Assembly (NCBI RefSeq): GCF_000467105.1
Contig: NZ_BATI01000002.1
Location: forward strand, 56,788-120,787
Reading direction: 5' to 3'
DNA length: 64,000 bases
Source: Aquipseudomonas alcaligenes NBRC 14159
GTDB taxonomy: Bacteria; Pseudomonadota; Gammaproteobacteria; Pseudomonadales; Pseudomonadaceae
The notes below the pieces were generated by a model, which saw nothing but the letters and a program-made list of their open reading frames with translations, was not told where the DNA came from and searched no databases. Position numbers and translations under genes: made by a program. Each line of letters begins with the position of its first letter. The first letter of the stretch is position 1. Shown here piece after piece: positions 53,740 to 62,874 of the stretch.

Positions 53740-54795
53740 TCAGGCGGCCGCCGACTGCTCGTCCCCCAGCAGGTACGCGTCGAAGCCCAGCTGGTTGAGC
53801 AGGTGCACGGCCAGTTCGCTGCGGATGCCGCCCTCCGGGGTGACCACGTAACAGGTGGCCCGGTCCAGGCTGTCGGCGTGGGTACGCAGGTTGGCCACCG
53901 GCAGGTTGAGGCTCTCCGGCTGATGGCCGAGGCGATACTCGGCCGCCAGGCGCACGTCCAGCAGCAGGTGCGGACGCTGCCCCTGTCGATCCAGGCGCTG
54001 CAGGTCGCTCTTGCTGATACGCGGGATCAGGGTCGGGCGCACCAGTTCGACGAAGTCGTCACGGTGCAGGCGGGCCAGTTCGCCGTCCTCCAGCATGATC
54101 ACACTGGCCGAGCGCACGGCGCCGCTGACCAGCGCTTCCTCGCCGAAGAAGTCGCCACGCTCCAGCACCAGCGCCGGCTGGTCGCGGTAGGCAGCCAGCA
54201 GGCTGACCTGGGCGCGGCCGCGCTTGAGGACGAAGAAGTGCTCGCCCGGCTCGCCGTAACCGACCACCCGCTCACCGGCGCGGGCCTCGACGTACTCGAA
54301 ACGCGCCAGCAGGGCATGCAGATGGGAAGGCGGCAGACGCCCGAACAGCGGCGTGGCCAGCAAGCGCGCCAGCCAGTCGTCCTCCTGTTCCTCGACCTGC
54401 AGCTCGCCCAGGCTGCTGACCTGATAGGCCGCCTCCTGGCTCCAGCCCAGCAGACGCTGCAACAGCTGATGCTCGACGGCAAACAGACGTACAGCGGTGA
54501 CGGCCCTGATGCTGGCCGGGTTGCTCTGCCCCGGGTTCAGCGGCAGGTGGGCCTGGGCTGATCCCCCCTCGATGTGTTGCTTGCCCGCGCTACCGCCATC
54601 CACGCTGACGCGCCCCTCCAGCAGGTAGTACTGCGCCACGGAGCGCTCGCCCCGTTGCAGCAGCGGGGTACCGGCCGGGTATTGCAGGTACTGCAGGCTG
54701 GCATGCAGCTGCTGGCGATAGTGCGGTGTGAGGAAATCCATCGGGCTGAAGCTGCTCAACTGTTCGCAGGTCAGCTGGGTAGGTGCAGTGCTCAT
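53740..54795 (-). CDS. Cyclic-nucleotide-binding/rhodanese-like protein
   Basis: A 351-residue protein with two cNMP-binding-like beta-barrels (about residues 25-120 and 145-250; GERVVGYGEPGEHFFVLKRG in the second, with FFGEEAL as the phosphate-binding cassette) and a C-terminal rhodanese domain. In the rhodanese active-site loop the sequence is CYVVTPEGGIRS, so the usual catalytic Cys position holds Thr; it is probably non-catalytic. CGGAGG precedes the ATG at 54795. Likely a signalling sensor; ligand unknown. Confidence 0.78.
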   Translation of the reverse strand: MSTAPTQLTCEQLSSFSPMDFLTPHYRQQLHASLQYLQYPAGTPLLQRGERSVAQYYLLEGRVSVDGGSAGKQHIEGGSAQAHLPLNPGQSNPASIRAVTAVRLFAVEHQLLQRLLGWSQEAAYQVSSLGELQVEEQEDDWLARLLATPLFGRLPPSHLHALLARFEYVEARAGERVVGYGEPGEHFFVLKRGRAQVSLLAAYRDQPALVLERGDFFGEEALVSGAVRSASVIMLEDGELARLHRDDFVELVRPTLIPRISKSDLQRLDRQGQRPHLLLDVRLAAEYRLGHQPESLNLPVANLRTHADSLDRATCYVVTPEGGIRSELAVHLLNQLGFDAYLLGDEQSAAA

Positions 54796-55052
54796 GATCG
54801 AACCTCCGCGAGAGAACGCGGCCTTGCGCGATGAGGGCGCTCCTTTGCCGGGGCCTGCCTTAACCATAGCGTTTCGCCATCTGCCCGGTACGGACGCTGG
54901 TCGGATTACCCGCGCCACGGATCAATACCTATTGGATTCAAAAGGTTGCGCACATAAACCGGGGATGACTCTGTGGATAAGCCGGGGAACAGTCCATGCA
55001 GCGCAGGCGCGGCGTGCCCTGCACCGCGCTGTACGGTTTTCGTCCAGCGCCT

Positions 55053-55550
55053 TCAGGCGCCCTGCAGGTCGCGCCAGGTCAGGTACAGGCGCAGGTCGAA
55101 TTCCAGCTGGTGGTAATCCGGCAGCATGTACTGGCACAGCTTGTAGAAGGCCTTGTTGTGCTCGGCCTCCTTCAGGTGGGCCAGCTCGTGCACCACGATC
55201 ATGTTGAGGAACTCCGGCGCCGCCTCCTTGAACAGCGCGGCCACGCGAATCTCCTTCTTCGCCTTGAGCTTGCCGCCCTGCACCCGCGATACCGCCGTGT
55301 GCAGGCCGAGTGCGCGATGGGTCAGGTCGAGGCGATTGTCGTACAGCACCTTGTCGATGGCCGGCGCGCTGCGCAGGTACTCCTGCTTCAGCTCCACGGT
55401 GTAGCCGTACAGGGCCTTGTCGCTCTGTACCTGGTGGCGGTTGGGGTAGCGCCTGGCCAGGTAATCGCCCAGACGGTCCTCGGCGACCATCTGCATCACC
55501 TGCTGCTGCAGGTGCGGCGGATAGCCCTGAAGGTATTTGAAGGCTGTCAC
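55053..55550 (-). CDS. YgjP/SprT-like zinc metallopeptidase
   Basis: A 165-residue protein of the YgjP-like (DUF45) family. The zinc site is VVHELAHLKEAEHNKAFY, where H-E-x-x-H and the downstream His ligand are present. A GTG start at 55550 gives the family N-terminus TAFKYLQGYP; a TTG codon 24 bp upstream is less likely. No signal peptide, so cytosolic. Function of the family is unknown, with structural resemblance to SprT/WSS1 proteases. Confidence 0.8.
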   Translation of the reverse strand: MTAFKYLQGYPPHLQQQVMQMVAEDRLGDYLARRYPNRHQVQSDKALYGYTVELKQEYLRSAPAIDKVLYDNRLDLTHRALGLHTAVSRVQGGKLKAKKEIRVAALFKEAAPEFLNMIVVHELAHLKEAEHNKAFYKLCQYMLPDYHQLEFDLRLYLTWRDLQGA

Positions 55551-55563
55551 GGGAAGTAGCCCC

Positions 55564-56163
55564 CTAGCGGCCAAACTCCTGATTCAAAGCCTTGAATCGT
55601 CGCATGTACTCTTCGTACGGCAACTGCTCTTTTTCGAGCATAGATAGGCGCTCCTCATAACTGAGCGAGGTGTTACTCGCGGGTGTTTCCGCCTCGACCA
55701 CCGGAGACTTCGGGGCGACCTCAACGCCGGCAAGCAACTGGTCAATCACCGGCCTCATCTTCGTTTCCGTTCCCTGCCACTTCATCATGGAAAAACCACC
55801 TTTTGCTCGAAGGTGATATTCCGCGGAAGCCAACTTGCGACGATCCGGCCCGAGGATCTGTATGTCCGCCTGCGATAGATAAGGCATGAAGTCCCAGCTT
55901 CTGCGGGCACTGTATGTCACCAAGTATGAACACTCGGCACGAGGGATCGCTCCCTCATAAAGTCGGGTGTCTATACCGTGTCGAGAAAAGCCCTGCTGCA
56001 GCACAGGAACGAAATCGCTCACCATGACCTTGGGATTGTGCTTGATGCACATCAGGTGTGGCGCACTCACCAACGGGTCGACCTGTACCGAAGTGCATCC
56101 ACCCATCGCGACTACGGACAGGATGGCGATCAACGGGAAGGTACGGATAGACAGCATGTGCAT
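55564..56163 (-). CDS. Lipoprotein of unknown function
   Basis: A 199-residue lipoprotein; the lipobox VVAMGGC puts the acylated Cys near residue 23. After it come a Val-rich region, CIKHNPKVMVSDFV, and a C-terminal helical stretch (LSYEERLSMLEKEQLPYEEYMRRF). The sequence resembles small lipoproteins annotated as Sbal_3080 family, an attribution I hold loosely. GGAGAG lies five bases before the ATG at 56163. DNA here is noticeably less GC-rich than the chemoreceptor beside it, perhaps a sign of later acquisition. Confidence 0.6.
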   Translation of the reverse strand: MHMLSIRTFPLIAILSVVAMGGCTSVQVDPLVSAPHLMCIKHNPKVMVSDFVPVLQQGFSRHGIDTRLYEGAIPRAECSYLVTYSARRSWDFMPYLSQADIQILGPDRRKLASAEYHLRAKGGFSMMKWQGTETKMRPVIDQLLAGVEVAPKSPVVEAETPASNTSLSYEERLSMLEKEQLPYEEYMRRFKALNQEFGR

Positions 56164-56228
56164 TGGGACTCTCCATGGCATCGGAGGATGCATTTTGCCA
56201 TCTACCGAGGCCATGGATGCCAACTTGT

Positions 56229-58223
56229 TCAGCGCACCTTGAAGCGGTTGACCAGCTCCACCAGGCGACGGTTGGAGGCCAGCAGGGCATCGGTGCTCCT
56301 GTCGGTCTGCTGGCCGCTGGCGACCAGGTCATCGACCATGTGGCGGATGGCGACCATGTTCTGGTTGATCTCCTCGGTCACCGCGCTCTGCTCCTCGGCC
56401 GCGGTGGCGATCTGCGCGCTAAGGTCGTGGATGCGCCCGACCGAGGAGGCCATGTCGTCGAGCCCGACGTTGACCCGCGAGGTCTTGTCGGCCGTCGCCT
56501 GGCAGCTGGCCTTGGTCTTCTCCATGGCCTGCACGGCCGAGCTCACGCCCTGCTGCAGCTTGCTGAGCATGTCGTTGATTTCCGAGGTGCTCTGCTGGGT
56601 ACGCCCGGCCAGGGCACGCACCTCGTCGGCGACCACGGCAAAGCCGCGGCCCTGCTCGCCGGCACGCGCCGCCTCGATGGCCGCGTTGAGCGCCAGCAGG
56701 TTGGTCTGCCCGGCAATCTCGCCGATCACCCCGAGCACATCGTTGATGCGCTGGGCATCCTGCTGCATCTCCTGGACCCGCGCCGTGGCGCTGTCCACTT
56801 CATCGACCAGGGCCAGCACGCTGTTGGAGGCTTCGGCCACCACCACGCGCGACTGCTCGGCCTTGTCATTGGCATCGCGAGTGAAGCTGGCCGTCTCGGT
56901 GGCGCTCTGCGCCACGGTGTCGGCGGTAGAGCTCATCTCGGTGATGGCGGTGACCGCCTGATCGGTTTCGGCGGCATGCCGGGTCAGTACCTCGTTGCTG
57001 TGCCGCGACTGCTGCTGCAGCTGCGCCAGCTCCTCGGCGATCACCGCCGAGGCCTGAGTCACGTCGGCGATCATGTTCTGCAGGTAGGCAATGAAGCGGT
57101 TGACCGACTCGCCGACCGCATCCATCTCGTCCTCACCTTTCAGCGCGATGCGCCGGGTCAGGTCGGCATCGCCGGCCGACAGCGAATCGATGTTGCCGCG
57201 CAGCACATGCAGGCGCTGTACCAGCTGGCGAATGGCGAACAGCATCAGCAGCACCAGCAGCGCCACCAGCGGCAGCTGAATGATGGCCAGGGTCTTGAGC
57301 ACGTCGGAGCTGTTCTCCACCAGCAGGCGGGTCGGCAAGGCCGCGGCCAGCAGCCAGGGCGTACCCTCGACCGGCTGTAGGTAGAAGGTCCAGGCCTCGC
57401 CGTCGTTGTCGAACTCCTGCCTGTACAGGGTCTCGCGGCCGATCTTGCTCAGGCCTTCCTGGATCTCGCCGACGAACACCGACTGACGGGCCAGATCGGC
57501 GACGTTCTTCAGCACGATCTCGCCGCCGATGCGCGCCTGGTTGCTGAGGATCTTGCCGTCCGGCTCGACGATCATCACCTCGCCCTGGATCTCCTGCTCC
57601 TTCTCCGCCACCAACTGGTTGAAGAAGCCCAGGGTCACATCGATGGTGGACACGCCGAAGGGCGCGCCGTCCTTCATGATGGCCATGGCGCAGTTGGTGC
57701 GCGGCTGGGCGCTGGCGTCGTCCTTGTAGGCCGCGGCCCAGGCGCATTGCCCGCGCGGCGCCTGCATGCCGGCGCGGTGCCAGGGCTGCTCGTAGTAGTT
57801 GAGCGACTCGGCGGAGTTCCAGTAGGTATTCACCGTCATCTTGCCGGCGGCGTCGCGGTGGAAGAAGGTGCTGTGCTTGTCCTGCTCGGAGCGCTTCTGC
57901 GGCAGCGGCCAGATACCGCCGCCGAACACCTTGGGATCGCCATACTGGTCAACCAGGCCGGGCACCACGACATCGATGCTGGCGCTGTCGAGCAGCGGGA
58001 TGGTCTGGGTGATGCTGCGCGACTGCGCTTCCACCTTGGCCAGCTCGAAGAGAATGGCCTCGGAGATCTTGTTGACCTTGCCCAGCACCAGCTGCTCTTC
58101 CGAAGCCTTCAGCTTGGGCGTGATGAAATGACGGATGCCCTCCTCGGTCAGCAGGAAGACCACCGCCACGAAGGCGATGAAGATGAGGGTGTAGCGGGCC
58201 TGGATTGTTTTTATTGAGCCCAT
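56229..58223 (-). CDS. Methyl-accepting chemotaxis protein with dCache-like sensor
   Basis: A 664-residue receptor. Membrane helices flank a large periplasmic domain (about residues 35-315) with a double-Cache-like pattern, including a Tyr/Trp-rich ligand pocket region (SLNYYEQPWHRAGM) and FGVSTIDVTL. A HAMP segment (SAGDADLTRRI) precedes the signalling coil with the tip [20 protein letters not shown]. Ligand class is not resolved. AGGAG precedes the ATG at 58223. Start and end are clear. Confidence 0.88.
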   Translation of the reverse strand: MGSIKTIQARYTLIFIAFVAVVFLLTEEGIRHFITPKLKASEEQLVLGKVNKISEAILFELAKVEAQSRSITQTIPLLDSASIDVVVPGLVDQYGDPKVFGGGIWPLPQKRSEQDKHSTFFHRDAAGKMTVNTYWNSAESLNYYEQPWHRAGMQAPRGQCAWAAAYKDDASAQPRTNCAMAIMKDGAPFGVSTIDVTLGFFNQLVAEKEQEIQGEVMIVEPDGKILSNQARIGGEIVLKNVADLARQSVFVGEIQEGLSKIGRETLYRQEFDNDGEAWTFYLQPVEGTPWLLAAALPTRLLVENSSDVLKTLAIIQLPLVALLVLLMLFAIRQLVQRLHVLRGNIDSLSAGDADLTRRIALKGEDEMDAVGESVNRFIAYLQNMIADVTQASAVIAEELAQLQQQSRHSNEVLTRHAAETDQAVTAITEMSSTADTVAQSATETASFTRDANDKAEQSRVVVAEASNSVLALVDEVDSATARVQEMQQDAQRINDVLGVIGEIAGQTNLLALNAAIEAARAGEQGRGFAVVADEVRALAGRTQQSTSEINDMLSKLQQGVSSAVQAMEKTKASCQATADKTSRVNVGLDDMASSVGRIHDLSAQIATAAEEQSAVTEEINQNMVAIRHMVDDLVASGQQTDRSTDALLASNRRLVELVNRFKVR

Positions 58224-58373
58224 GATTACTCCTGCTCTGTGACTGCCGGTGCCGGATGCCGCACGACCATGCCCCATGAGGGGGCAGGTATCAGCATATC
58301 CGGGTTATCGACCGGGCGGTCTGCAGCTTGATCGCCGTACGCCGGAAGGGTCGGCAGAGCCGACGAGCGCCCG

Positions 58374-58814
58374 CTAGCGGGCAGTGCAGGACTCGATGGC
58401 CGCGCCCAGCAGCAGCGAACAGGGCGCGCCTGCCAGGTAGCTGCGATAGACCCGCAGCAACTGCTGGGCATCGTAGCGACAGCGTGCCGAGCGGCACTCG
58501 GCATTGAAGTCGAAGCGGCTGTCGGCGGGTTCGGCCAGGCGGATATAGATCGCCGGCCAGTCGCTCGGCGGCGCATCGGCGGGGGTAAACAACAGCCGAT
58601 CCTGACGCTGCACCAGCTGCCCGCCAGCAGCGGCGTAGTCGAAGACGAACAGCAGGGTACGCGAGACCTTGGTGGTGCAGTCGGCGCGCTCGATGCAGCG
58701 CTGCGGGTCGCCCGGCCGCGCGGCAACCACGGCAGGCTTCACGGTATTCGGCGCCTGACTGGCGCAACCGGCCAGCAGCAGGAAAGAAAGCACCCACAAG
58801 GAACGGAACAGCAT
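58374..58814 (-). CDS. Small lipoprotein, unknown
   Basis: A 146-residue lipoprotein; FLLLAGC marks the lipobox with acylated Cys17. The mature part has several cysteines (CIERADCTT, AECRSARC, CSLLLG) that could form disulfides and an immunoglobulin-like beta pattern. No family recognised. It may be cotranscribed with the two membrane genes upstream on the minus strand (gap 37 bp). Confidence 0.6.
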   Translation of the reverse strand: MLFRSLWVLSFLLLAGCASQAPNTVKPAVVAARPGDPQRCIERADCTTKVSRTLLFVFDYAAAGGQLVQRQDRLLFTPADAPPSDWPAIYIRLAEPADSRFDFNAECRSARCRYDAQQLLRVYRSYLAGAPCSLLLGAAIESCTAR

Positions 58815-58851
58815 CGAGAAGCACCCGGATAAAAAGAGGGGGAAACACCGC

Positions 58852-59379
58852 CTAGTCCGTCTCGCCCACAGCGTAGAACGGACAGCCAGGCTGCAGCTCA
58901 ACCCTTGGCCGCCTGGACGCCGGCGGCAAGGATATTCCAGCGGCACGCGCCTCGCAGTCGCACAGTAGCGATACTCCGTTGAGGCTGACCACGAAGGCAT
59001 GTGGAGCCCCCTGATGGGGATTGAGCACCAGCTCCACCTGATTCTCCAGCAGAGGCTCTGCGCAGCCGTATAGGCTTTCAGGCAGGCCAACCAGCAAGCG
59101 GCCTTCCAAATAATAGGGCTGCAGCAGAAAGAGCGGCTTGTGCCAGCCTGCCACCGCCACTTTACAGGTCAGTCGGTAGACCGCCATCTCCTCCTGAAAG
59201 GCCAGATGAAAACGCTGAGTGAGCGCCTGCCGCTCGGCCGAGAGCAGGCTGCGCACAGGATCGCCCAGCCGGGCCTGCAGGCCACGGCTGTGCCTGTCCA
59301 GCAGATAGTGGCCACGCTGGTTGGTCCAGCCGATCAGCACTGCAGCCAGAGCCCCCCACAGCAGCATGAAGGTGATCAT
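58852..59379 (-). CDS. Membrane-anchored protein, unknown
   Basis: A 175-residue protein with one N-terminal helix (residues about 2-20, FMLLWGALAAVLIGWT) and a soluble domain of about 150 residues bearing three or four cysteines. No recognised domain. Its ATG overlaps the stop of the gene upstream by four bases (ATGA), so the two are translationally coupled. Confidence 0.6.
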   Translation of the reverse strand: MITFMLLWGALAAVLIGWTNQRGHYLLDRHSRGLQARLGDPVRSLLSAERQALTQRFHLAFQEEMAVYRLTCKVAVAGWHKPLFLLQPYYLEGRLLVGLPESLYGCAEPLLENQVELVLNPHQGAPHAFVVSLNGVSLLCDCEARAAGISLPPASRRPRVELQPGCPFYAVGETD

Positions 59380-59972
59380 GGCGACGTCCCCAGGCGCGGG
59401 TAGGTCAACCCCAGAAAGCCACGACGCAGCTCGACGGCAAGCTCGTCGCTCATCCAGAGCCCCGTGTCGGTGACATCGATCCAGTGGCTGTAGCGGCCCA
59501 GCTGAACCTCCTGTTCACACCGCTGTTTGGGTATATCCAGAGTCCGGCCGCGAGGCAGCGTATAGCAGTCACGATCCACCACAGGCGCCAGCAGCGTCTG
59601 CGGAGTTCGCAGATTGGCCACCGCAAAGTCCAGCAGAACGACGGCAAAGGTCAGATAGAGAGCGGCCAGCGTCAGCACCCAGACTTCCCGATAGCGCAGC
59701 AGAAACCAGAAGCTCATGACCAGACTTCCCATGATCACCAGCATTTGCGACCAGTAACCAAGGCTGGGGAACTCAAGGCAAAACTTCAGCAAGGTGAGGA
59801 TCAGCGGGATCACGCCGGCGATCTGCAAGAGCGTCGCCGTGGAGCCAAACAGGGCACGGCGTGTCATCCAGGTCAGTGCGGCCGTTTCCGGCGACTCGCC
59901 CATAGTCTGCGCGATAAACAGCACGCGCGTGCGTTCGCGCCTGCGGCGTCGAATCCATTCGATCAGCTGCAT
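59376..59972 (-). CDS. Multi-pass membrane protein, unknown
   Basis: A 198-residue protein. A basic N-terminus (IRRRRRERTR) precedes three hydrophobic segments near residues 45-65, 75-92 and 98-120, after which a soluble tail of about 75 residues has two cysteines (CYTL, RCEQ). The tail probably lies in the periplasm if the basic N-terminus is cytosolic. No domain recognised. First gene of a three-gene unit with the two that follow. Confidence 0.6.
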   Translation of the reverse strand: MQLIEWIRRRRRERTRVLFIAQTMGESPETAALTWMTRRALFGSTATLLQIAGVIPLILTLLKFCLEFPSLGYWSQMLVIMGSLVMSFWFLLRYREVWVLTLAALYLTFAVVLLDFAVANLRTPQTLLAPVVDRDCYTLPRGRTLDIPKQRCEQEVQLGRYSHWIDVTDTGLWMSDELAVELRRGFLGLTYPRLGTSP

Positions 59973-59993
59973 CAAATCCCATCTCTATAAAGG

Positions 59994-60016
59994 AAAGCCC
60001 CGCATTGCGGGGCTTT
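59994..60016 (-). terminator. Hairpin terminator after fba
   Basis: The 10-bp stem AAAGCCCCGC/GCGGGGCTTT with an ATT loop; on the minus strand a short T-rich stretch follows. The T run is weaker than others here. Confidence 0.75.
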
Positions 60017-60034
60017 CGGGTCCAGCATGACGGC

Positions 60035-61099
60035 TTAGTTGACCTTGGCTGCCAGCTCGCCACTGGCGTAGCGCTGGTACATGCCTTCCAGGGAGATCGG
60101 CTTGATCTTGGAGGCGTTACCGGCGGTGCCGAAGGCTTCGTAGCGGGCGATGCAGATGTCACGCATGGCGACGATGGTCTTGGCGAAGAACTTGCGCGGG
60201 TCGAACTCGCTCGGGTGCTCGGCCATCATGCGGCGGATGGCACCGGTGGAGGCCAGACGCAGGTCGGTGTCGATGTTGACCTTGCGCACGCCGTGCTTGA
60301 TGCCCTCGACGATTTCCTCGACCGGCACGCCGTAGGTTTCCTTGATGTCGCCGCCGAACTCGTTGATCACCTTCAGCCACTCCTGCGGTACCGAGGAGGA
60401 GCCGTGCATCACCAGGTGGGTGTTGGGGATGCGTTTGTGGATTTCCTTGATGCGCTCGATGGAGAGCACGTCGCCGGTAGGCGGCTTGGTGAACTTGTAG
60501 GCGCCGTGGCTGGTGCCGATGGCGATGGCCAGGGCATCGACCTGGGTGGCCTTGACGAAGGCCGCGGCCTCTTCCGGATCGGTCAGCAGCTGGCTGTGGT
60601 CCAGTACGCCTTCGGCGCCAACGCCGTCTTCTTCACCGGCCATGCCGGTTTCCAGGCTGCCCAGGCAGCCCAGCTCGCCTTCCACGGACACGCCGCAGGC
60701 GTGGGCGAACGCCACGGTCTGCTGGGTCACGCGGACGTTGTAGTCGTAGTCGGCCGGGGTCTTGCCGTCTTCCTTCAGCGAACCGTCCATCATCACCGAG
60801 CTGAAGCCCAGCTGGATCGAGCGCTGGCACACGTCCGGGCTGGTGCCGTGGTCCTGGTGCATGCACACCGGGATATGCGGGAATTCTTCGATGGCGGCCA
60901 GGATCAGGTGGCGCAGGAAGGGCGCACCGGCGTATTTGCGGGCGCCGGCGGAAGCCTGGACGATCACCGGGGAATCGGTCTTGTCGGCCGCTTCCATGAT
61001 CGCGCGCATCTGCTCGAGGTTGTTGACGTTGAAGGCCGGCACGCCGTAGCCGAATTCGGCGGCGTGGTCGAGCATCTGGCGCATGCTGATAAGTGCCAT
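60035..61099 (-). CDS. fba: Class II fructose-1,6-bisphosphate aldolase
   Basis: A 354-residue zinc-dependent aldolase. [11 protein letters not shown] carries the catalytic Asp and a zinc His, VEGELGCLG the structural acid, GTSHGAYKF and HGSSSVP the further metal and phosphate ligands. In Pseudomonas it works mainly in the gluconeogenic direction, since the lower Embden-Meyerhof route is incomplete there. AAAGGA lies before the ATG. It is the last gene of the epd-pgk-MliC-fba run. Confidence 0.96.
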   Translation of the reverse strand: MALISMRQMLDHAAEFGYGVPAFNVNNLEQMRAIMEAADKTDSPVIVQASAGARKYAGAPFLRHLILAAIEEFPHIPVCMHQDHGTSPDVCQRSIQLGFSSVMMDGSLKEDGKTPADYDYNVRVTQQTVAFAHACGVSVEGELGCLGSLETGMAGEEDGVGAEGVLDHSQLLTDPEEAAAFVKATQVDALAIAIGTSHGAYKFTKPPTGDVLSIERIKEIHKRIPNTHLVMHGSSSVPQEWLKVINEFGGDIKETYGVPVEEIVEGIKHGVRKVNIDTDLRLASTGAIRRMMAEHPSEFDPRKFFAKTIVAMRDICIARYEAFGTAGNASKIKPISLEGMYQRYASGELAAKVN

Positions 61100-61242
61100 G
61101 GTGTTCCTTTCTCCCGGAATGGGTCGTTAATCGTGCAAGCCTGCCCCACGGGCGGGCCTGGTTCAAGTCTCCGGACGTCGGGCCAGCCCGCCGTCCCAAC
61201 CCGCGCACAGCCTGAGCGCGGGGTCATGCAAATGCTTTGCCG

Positions 61243-61563
61243 CTAGCGAGCGCGGCAGCCGCGACCGATCAGGTCGTCGTCGGCCACCCGGTACACCAGG
61301 CCTTCCTCGCCCTTGGTGTGAAAGGCCAGCACACCATCGCTGTACAGCACACCGGAGCCGGACGGCTCCCGCACCAGGCGGTGGACGATATCGTCGCCGC
61401 CCAGGCGCAAGTCCACGCTCTCACCATCGGCGTCGGCAAGACGCCACAGCACTTCGGCCTGGCTATCACAGACCCAGCGGGTCCACTCGTCGCTCGGCGG
61501 CTGACTGGCACAGCCACCCAGCAGGGCGACCAGGGCCAGGGTGCAGCTTGCTTGTTTCAGCAT
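61243..61563 (-). CDS. MliC/PliC-like lysozyme-inhibitor lipoprotein
   Basis: A 106-residue lipoprotein; ALVALLGGC is the lipobox. The mature part resembles the membrane-bound C-type lysozyme inhibitor family: a Trp/Cys start (WTRWVCDS), a SGSGVLYSDGVLAFHTKGEEGLVYRV core and a terminal Cys that pairs with the first. MliC protects against host lysozyme. Its place between pgk and fba on the minus strand suggests cotranscription, though a repeat region lies between it and pgk. Confidence 0.72.
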   Translation of the reverse strand: MLKQASCTLALVALLGGCASQPPSDEWTRWVCDSQAEVLWRLADADGESVDLRLGGDDIVHRLVREPSGSGVLYSDGVLAFHTKGEEGLVYRVADDDLIGRGCRAR

Positions 61564-61589
61564 CGTGGTTCTCCGGTTGGCCTTTTCTC

Positions 61590-61689
61590 CCCCTCTCCCA
61601 CGCGTGGGAGAGGGGCTGGGGGAGAGGGTGCAGTCCACCGCCCTCTCCCCAACCCTCTCCCCAACCCTCTCCCGTAAACGGGAGAGGGG
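61590..61689. repeat. CCCTCTCCC palindromes with 12-bp tandem copies
   Basis: A perfect 24-bp palindrome (61591-61614: CCCTCTCCCACG/CGTGGGAGAGGG) with a G-rich tail is followed by three tandem 12-bp units CCCTCTCCCCAA (61641-61676, the last diverging to CCCTCTCCCGTA), closing in ACGGGAGAGGG next to the pgk stop (61691). Confidence 0.85.
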
Positions 61690-61690
61690 G

Positions 61691-62851
61691 TTATTTGGCG
61701 CGCTGTTCCAGCACTTCCACGGCCGGCAGAACCTTACCCTCGACGAATTCGAGGAAGGCACCGCCGCCGGTGGAGATGTAGGAAATCTGCTCGCCCACGC
61801 CGTACTTGTCGATCGCGGCCAGGGTGTCGCCACCACCGGCGATGGAGAACGCCGGGCTTTCGGCGATGGCCTGGGCCAGCACCTTGGTGCCGTTGCCGAA
61901 CTGGTCGAACTCGAACACGCCGACCGGGCCGTTCCACAGGATGGTCTTGGACGACTTCAGCAGCTCGGCGAACTGCGCGGCGGTCTGCGGGCCGATGTCG
62001 AGGATCATGTCGTCGTCGGCAACGTCGGCGATGGCTTTCACGGTCGCCTCGGCGTCTTCGGCGAAGGCCTTGGCCACCACCACGTCGACCGGCAGCGGCA
62101 CGCTGACCTTGGCGGCGATGGCCTTGGCGGTGTCGACCAGATCGGCCTCGTACAGCGACTTGCCGACCTTGTGCCCGGCTGCAGCGAGGAAGGTGTTGGC
62201 AATGCCGCCGCCGACGATCAGCTGGTCGCAGATCTGGCTCAGGCTGTTCAGCACGTCGAGCTTGGTCGACACCTTGGAGCCGGCGACGATGGCGGCCATC
62301 GGGCGCTGCGGATTGCCCAGGGCCTTGCCCAGGGCGTCCAGCTCGGCGGCGAGCAGCGGGCCGGCAGCGGCGACCTTGGCGAACTTGGCCACGCCGTGGG
62401 TCGAGCCCTCGGCGCGGTGAGCGGTGCCGAAGGCGTCCATGACGAACACGTCGCACAGCGCGGCGTACTGCTGGGCCAGCTCATCACTGTTCTTCTTCTC
62501 GCCCTTGTTGAAGCGCACGTTCTCGAACAGGACGATGTCGCCGGCTTTCACCTCGACGCCGCCCAGGTAGTCCTTGACCAGCGGCACGTCGCGGCCCAGG
62601 GCCTTGCTCAGGTAGGCAGCGACCGGCGCCAGGCTGTTCTCCTCGGAGAACTCGCCTTCGGTCGGGCGGCCCAGGTGCGAGCAGACCATCACCGCCGCGC
62701 CCTTCTCCAGGGCCAGCTTGATGGTCGGCAGGGAGGCGAGGATGCGCGCGTCGCTCTTCACCACGCCGTCCTTCACCGGCACGTTGAGGTCTTCGCGGAT
62801 CAGCACGCGCTTACCGGCGAGGTCGAGATCGGTCATCTTCAGAACGGTCAT
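61691..62851 (-). CDS. pgk: Phosphoglycerate kinase
   Basis: A 386-residue enzyme that interconverts 1,3-bisphosphoglycerate/ADP and 3-phosphoglycerate/[18 protein letters not shown] opens the substrate domain; [21 protein letters not shown] and [10 protein letters not shown] mark the substrate and nucleotide sites; the C-terminal [13 protein letters not shown] is the family signature. AAGGA precedes the ATG at 62851. Follows epd by 23 bp, so coexpressed. Confidence 0.97.
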   Translation of the reverse strand: MTVLKMTDLDLAGKRVLIREDLNVPVKDGVVKSDARILASLPTIKLALEKGAAVMVCSHLGRPTEGEFSEENSLAPVAAYLSKALGRDVPLVKDYLGGVEVKAGDIVLFENVRFNKGEKKNSDELAQQYAALCDVFVMDAFGTAHRAEGSTHGVAKFAKVAAAGPLLAAELDALGKALGNPQRPMAAIVAGSKVSTKLDVLNSLSQICDQLIVGGGIANTFLAAAGHKVGKSLYEADLVDTAKAIAAKVSVPLPVDVVVAKAFAEDAEATVKAIADVADDDMILDIGPQTAAQFAELLKSSKTILWNGPVGVFEFDQFGNGTKVLAQAIAESPAFSIAGGGDTLAAIDKYGVGEQISYISTGGGAFLEFVEGKVLPAVEVLEQRAK

Positions 62852-62874
62852 GGTCAGTCCTTCACGGGGGCTGG

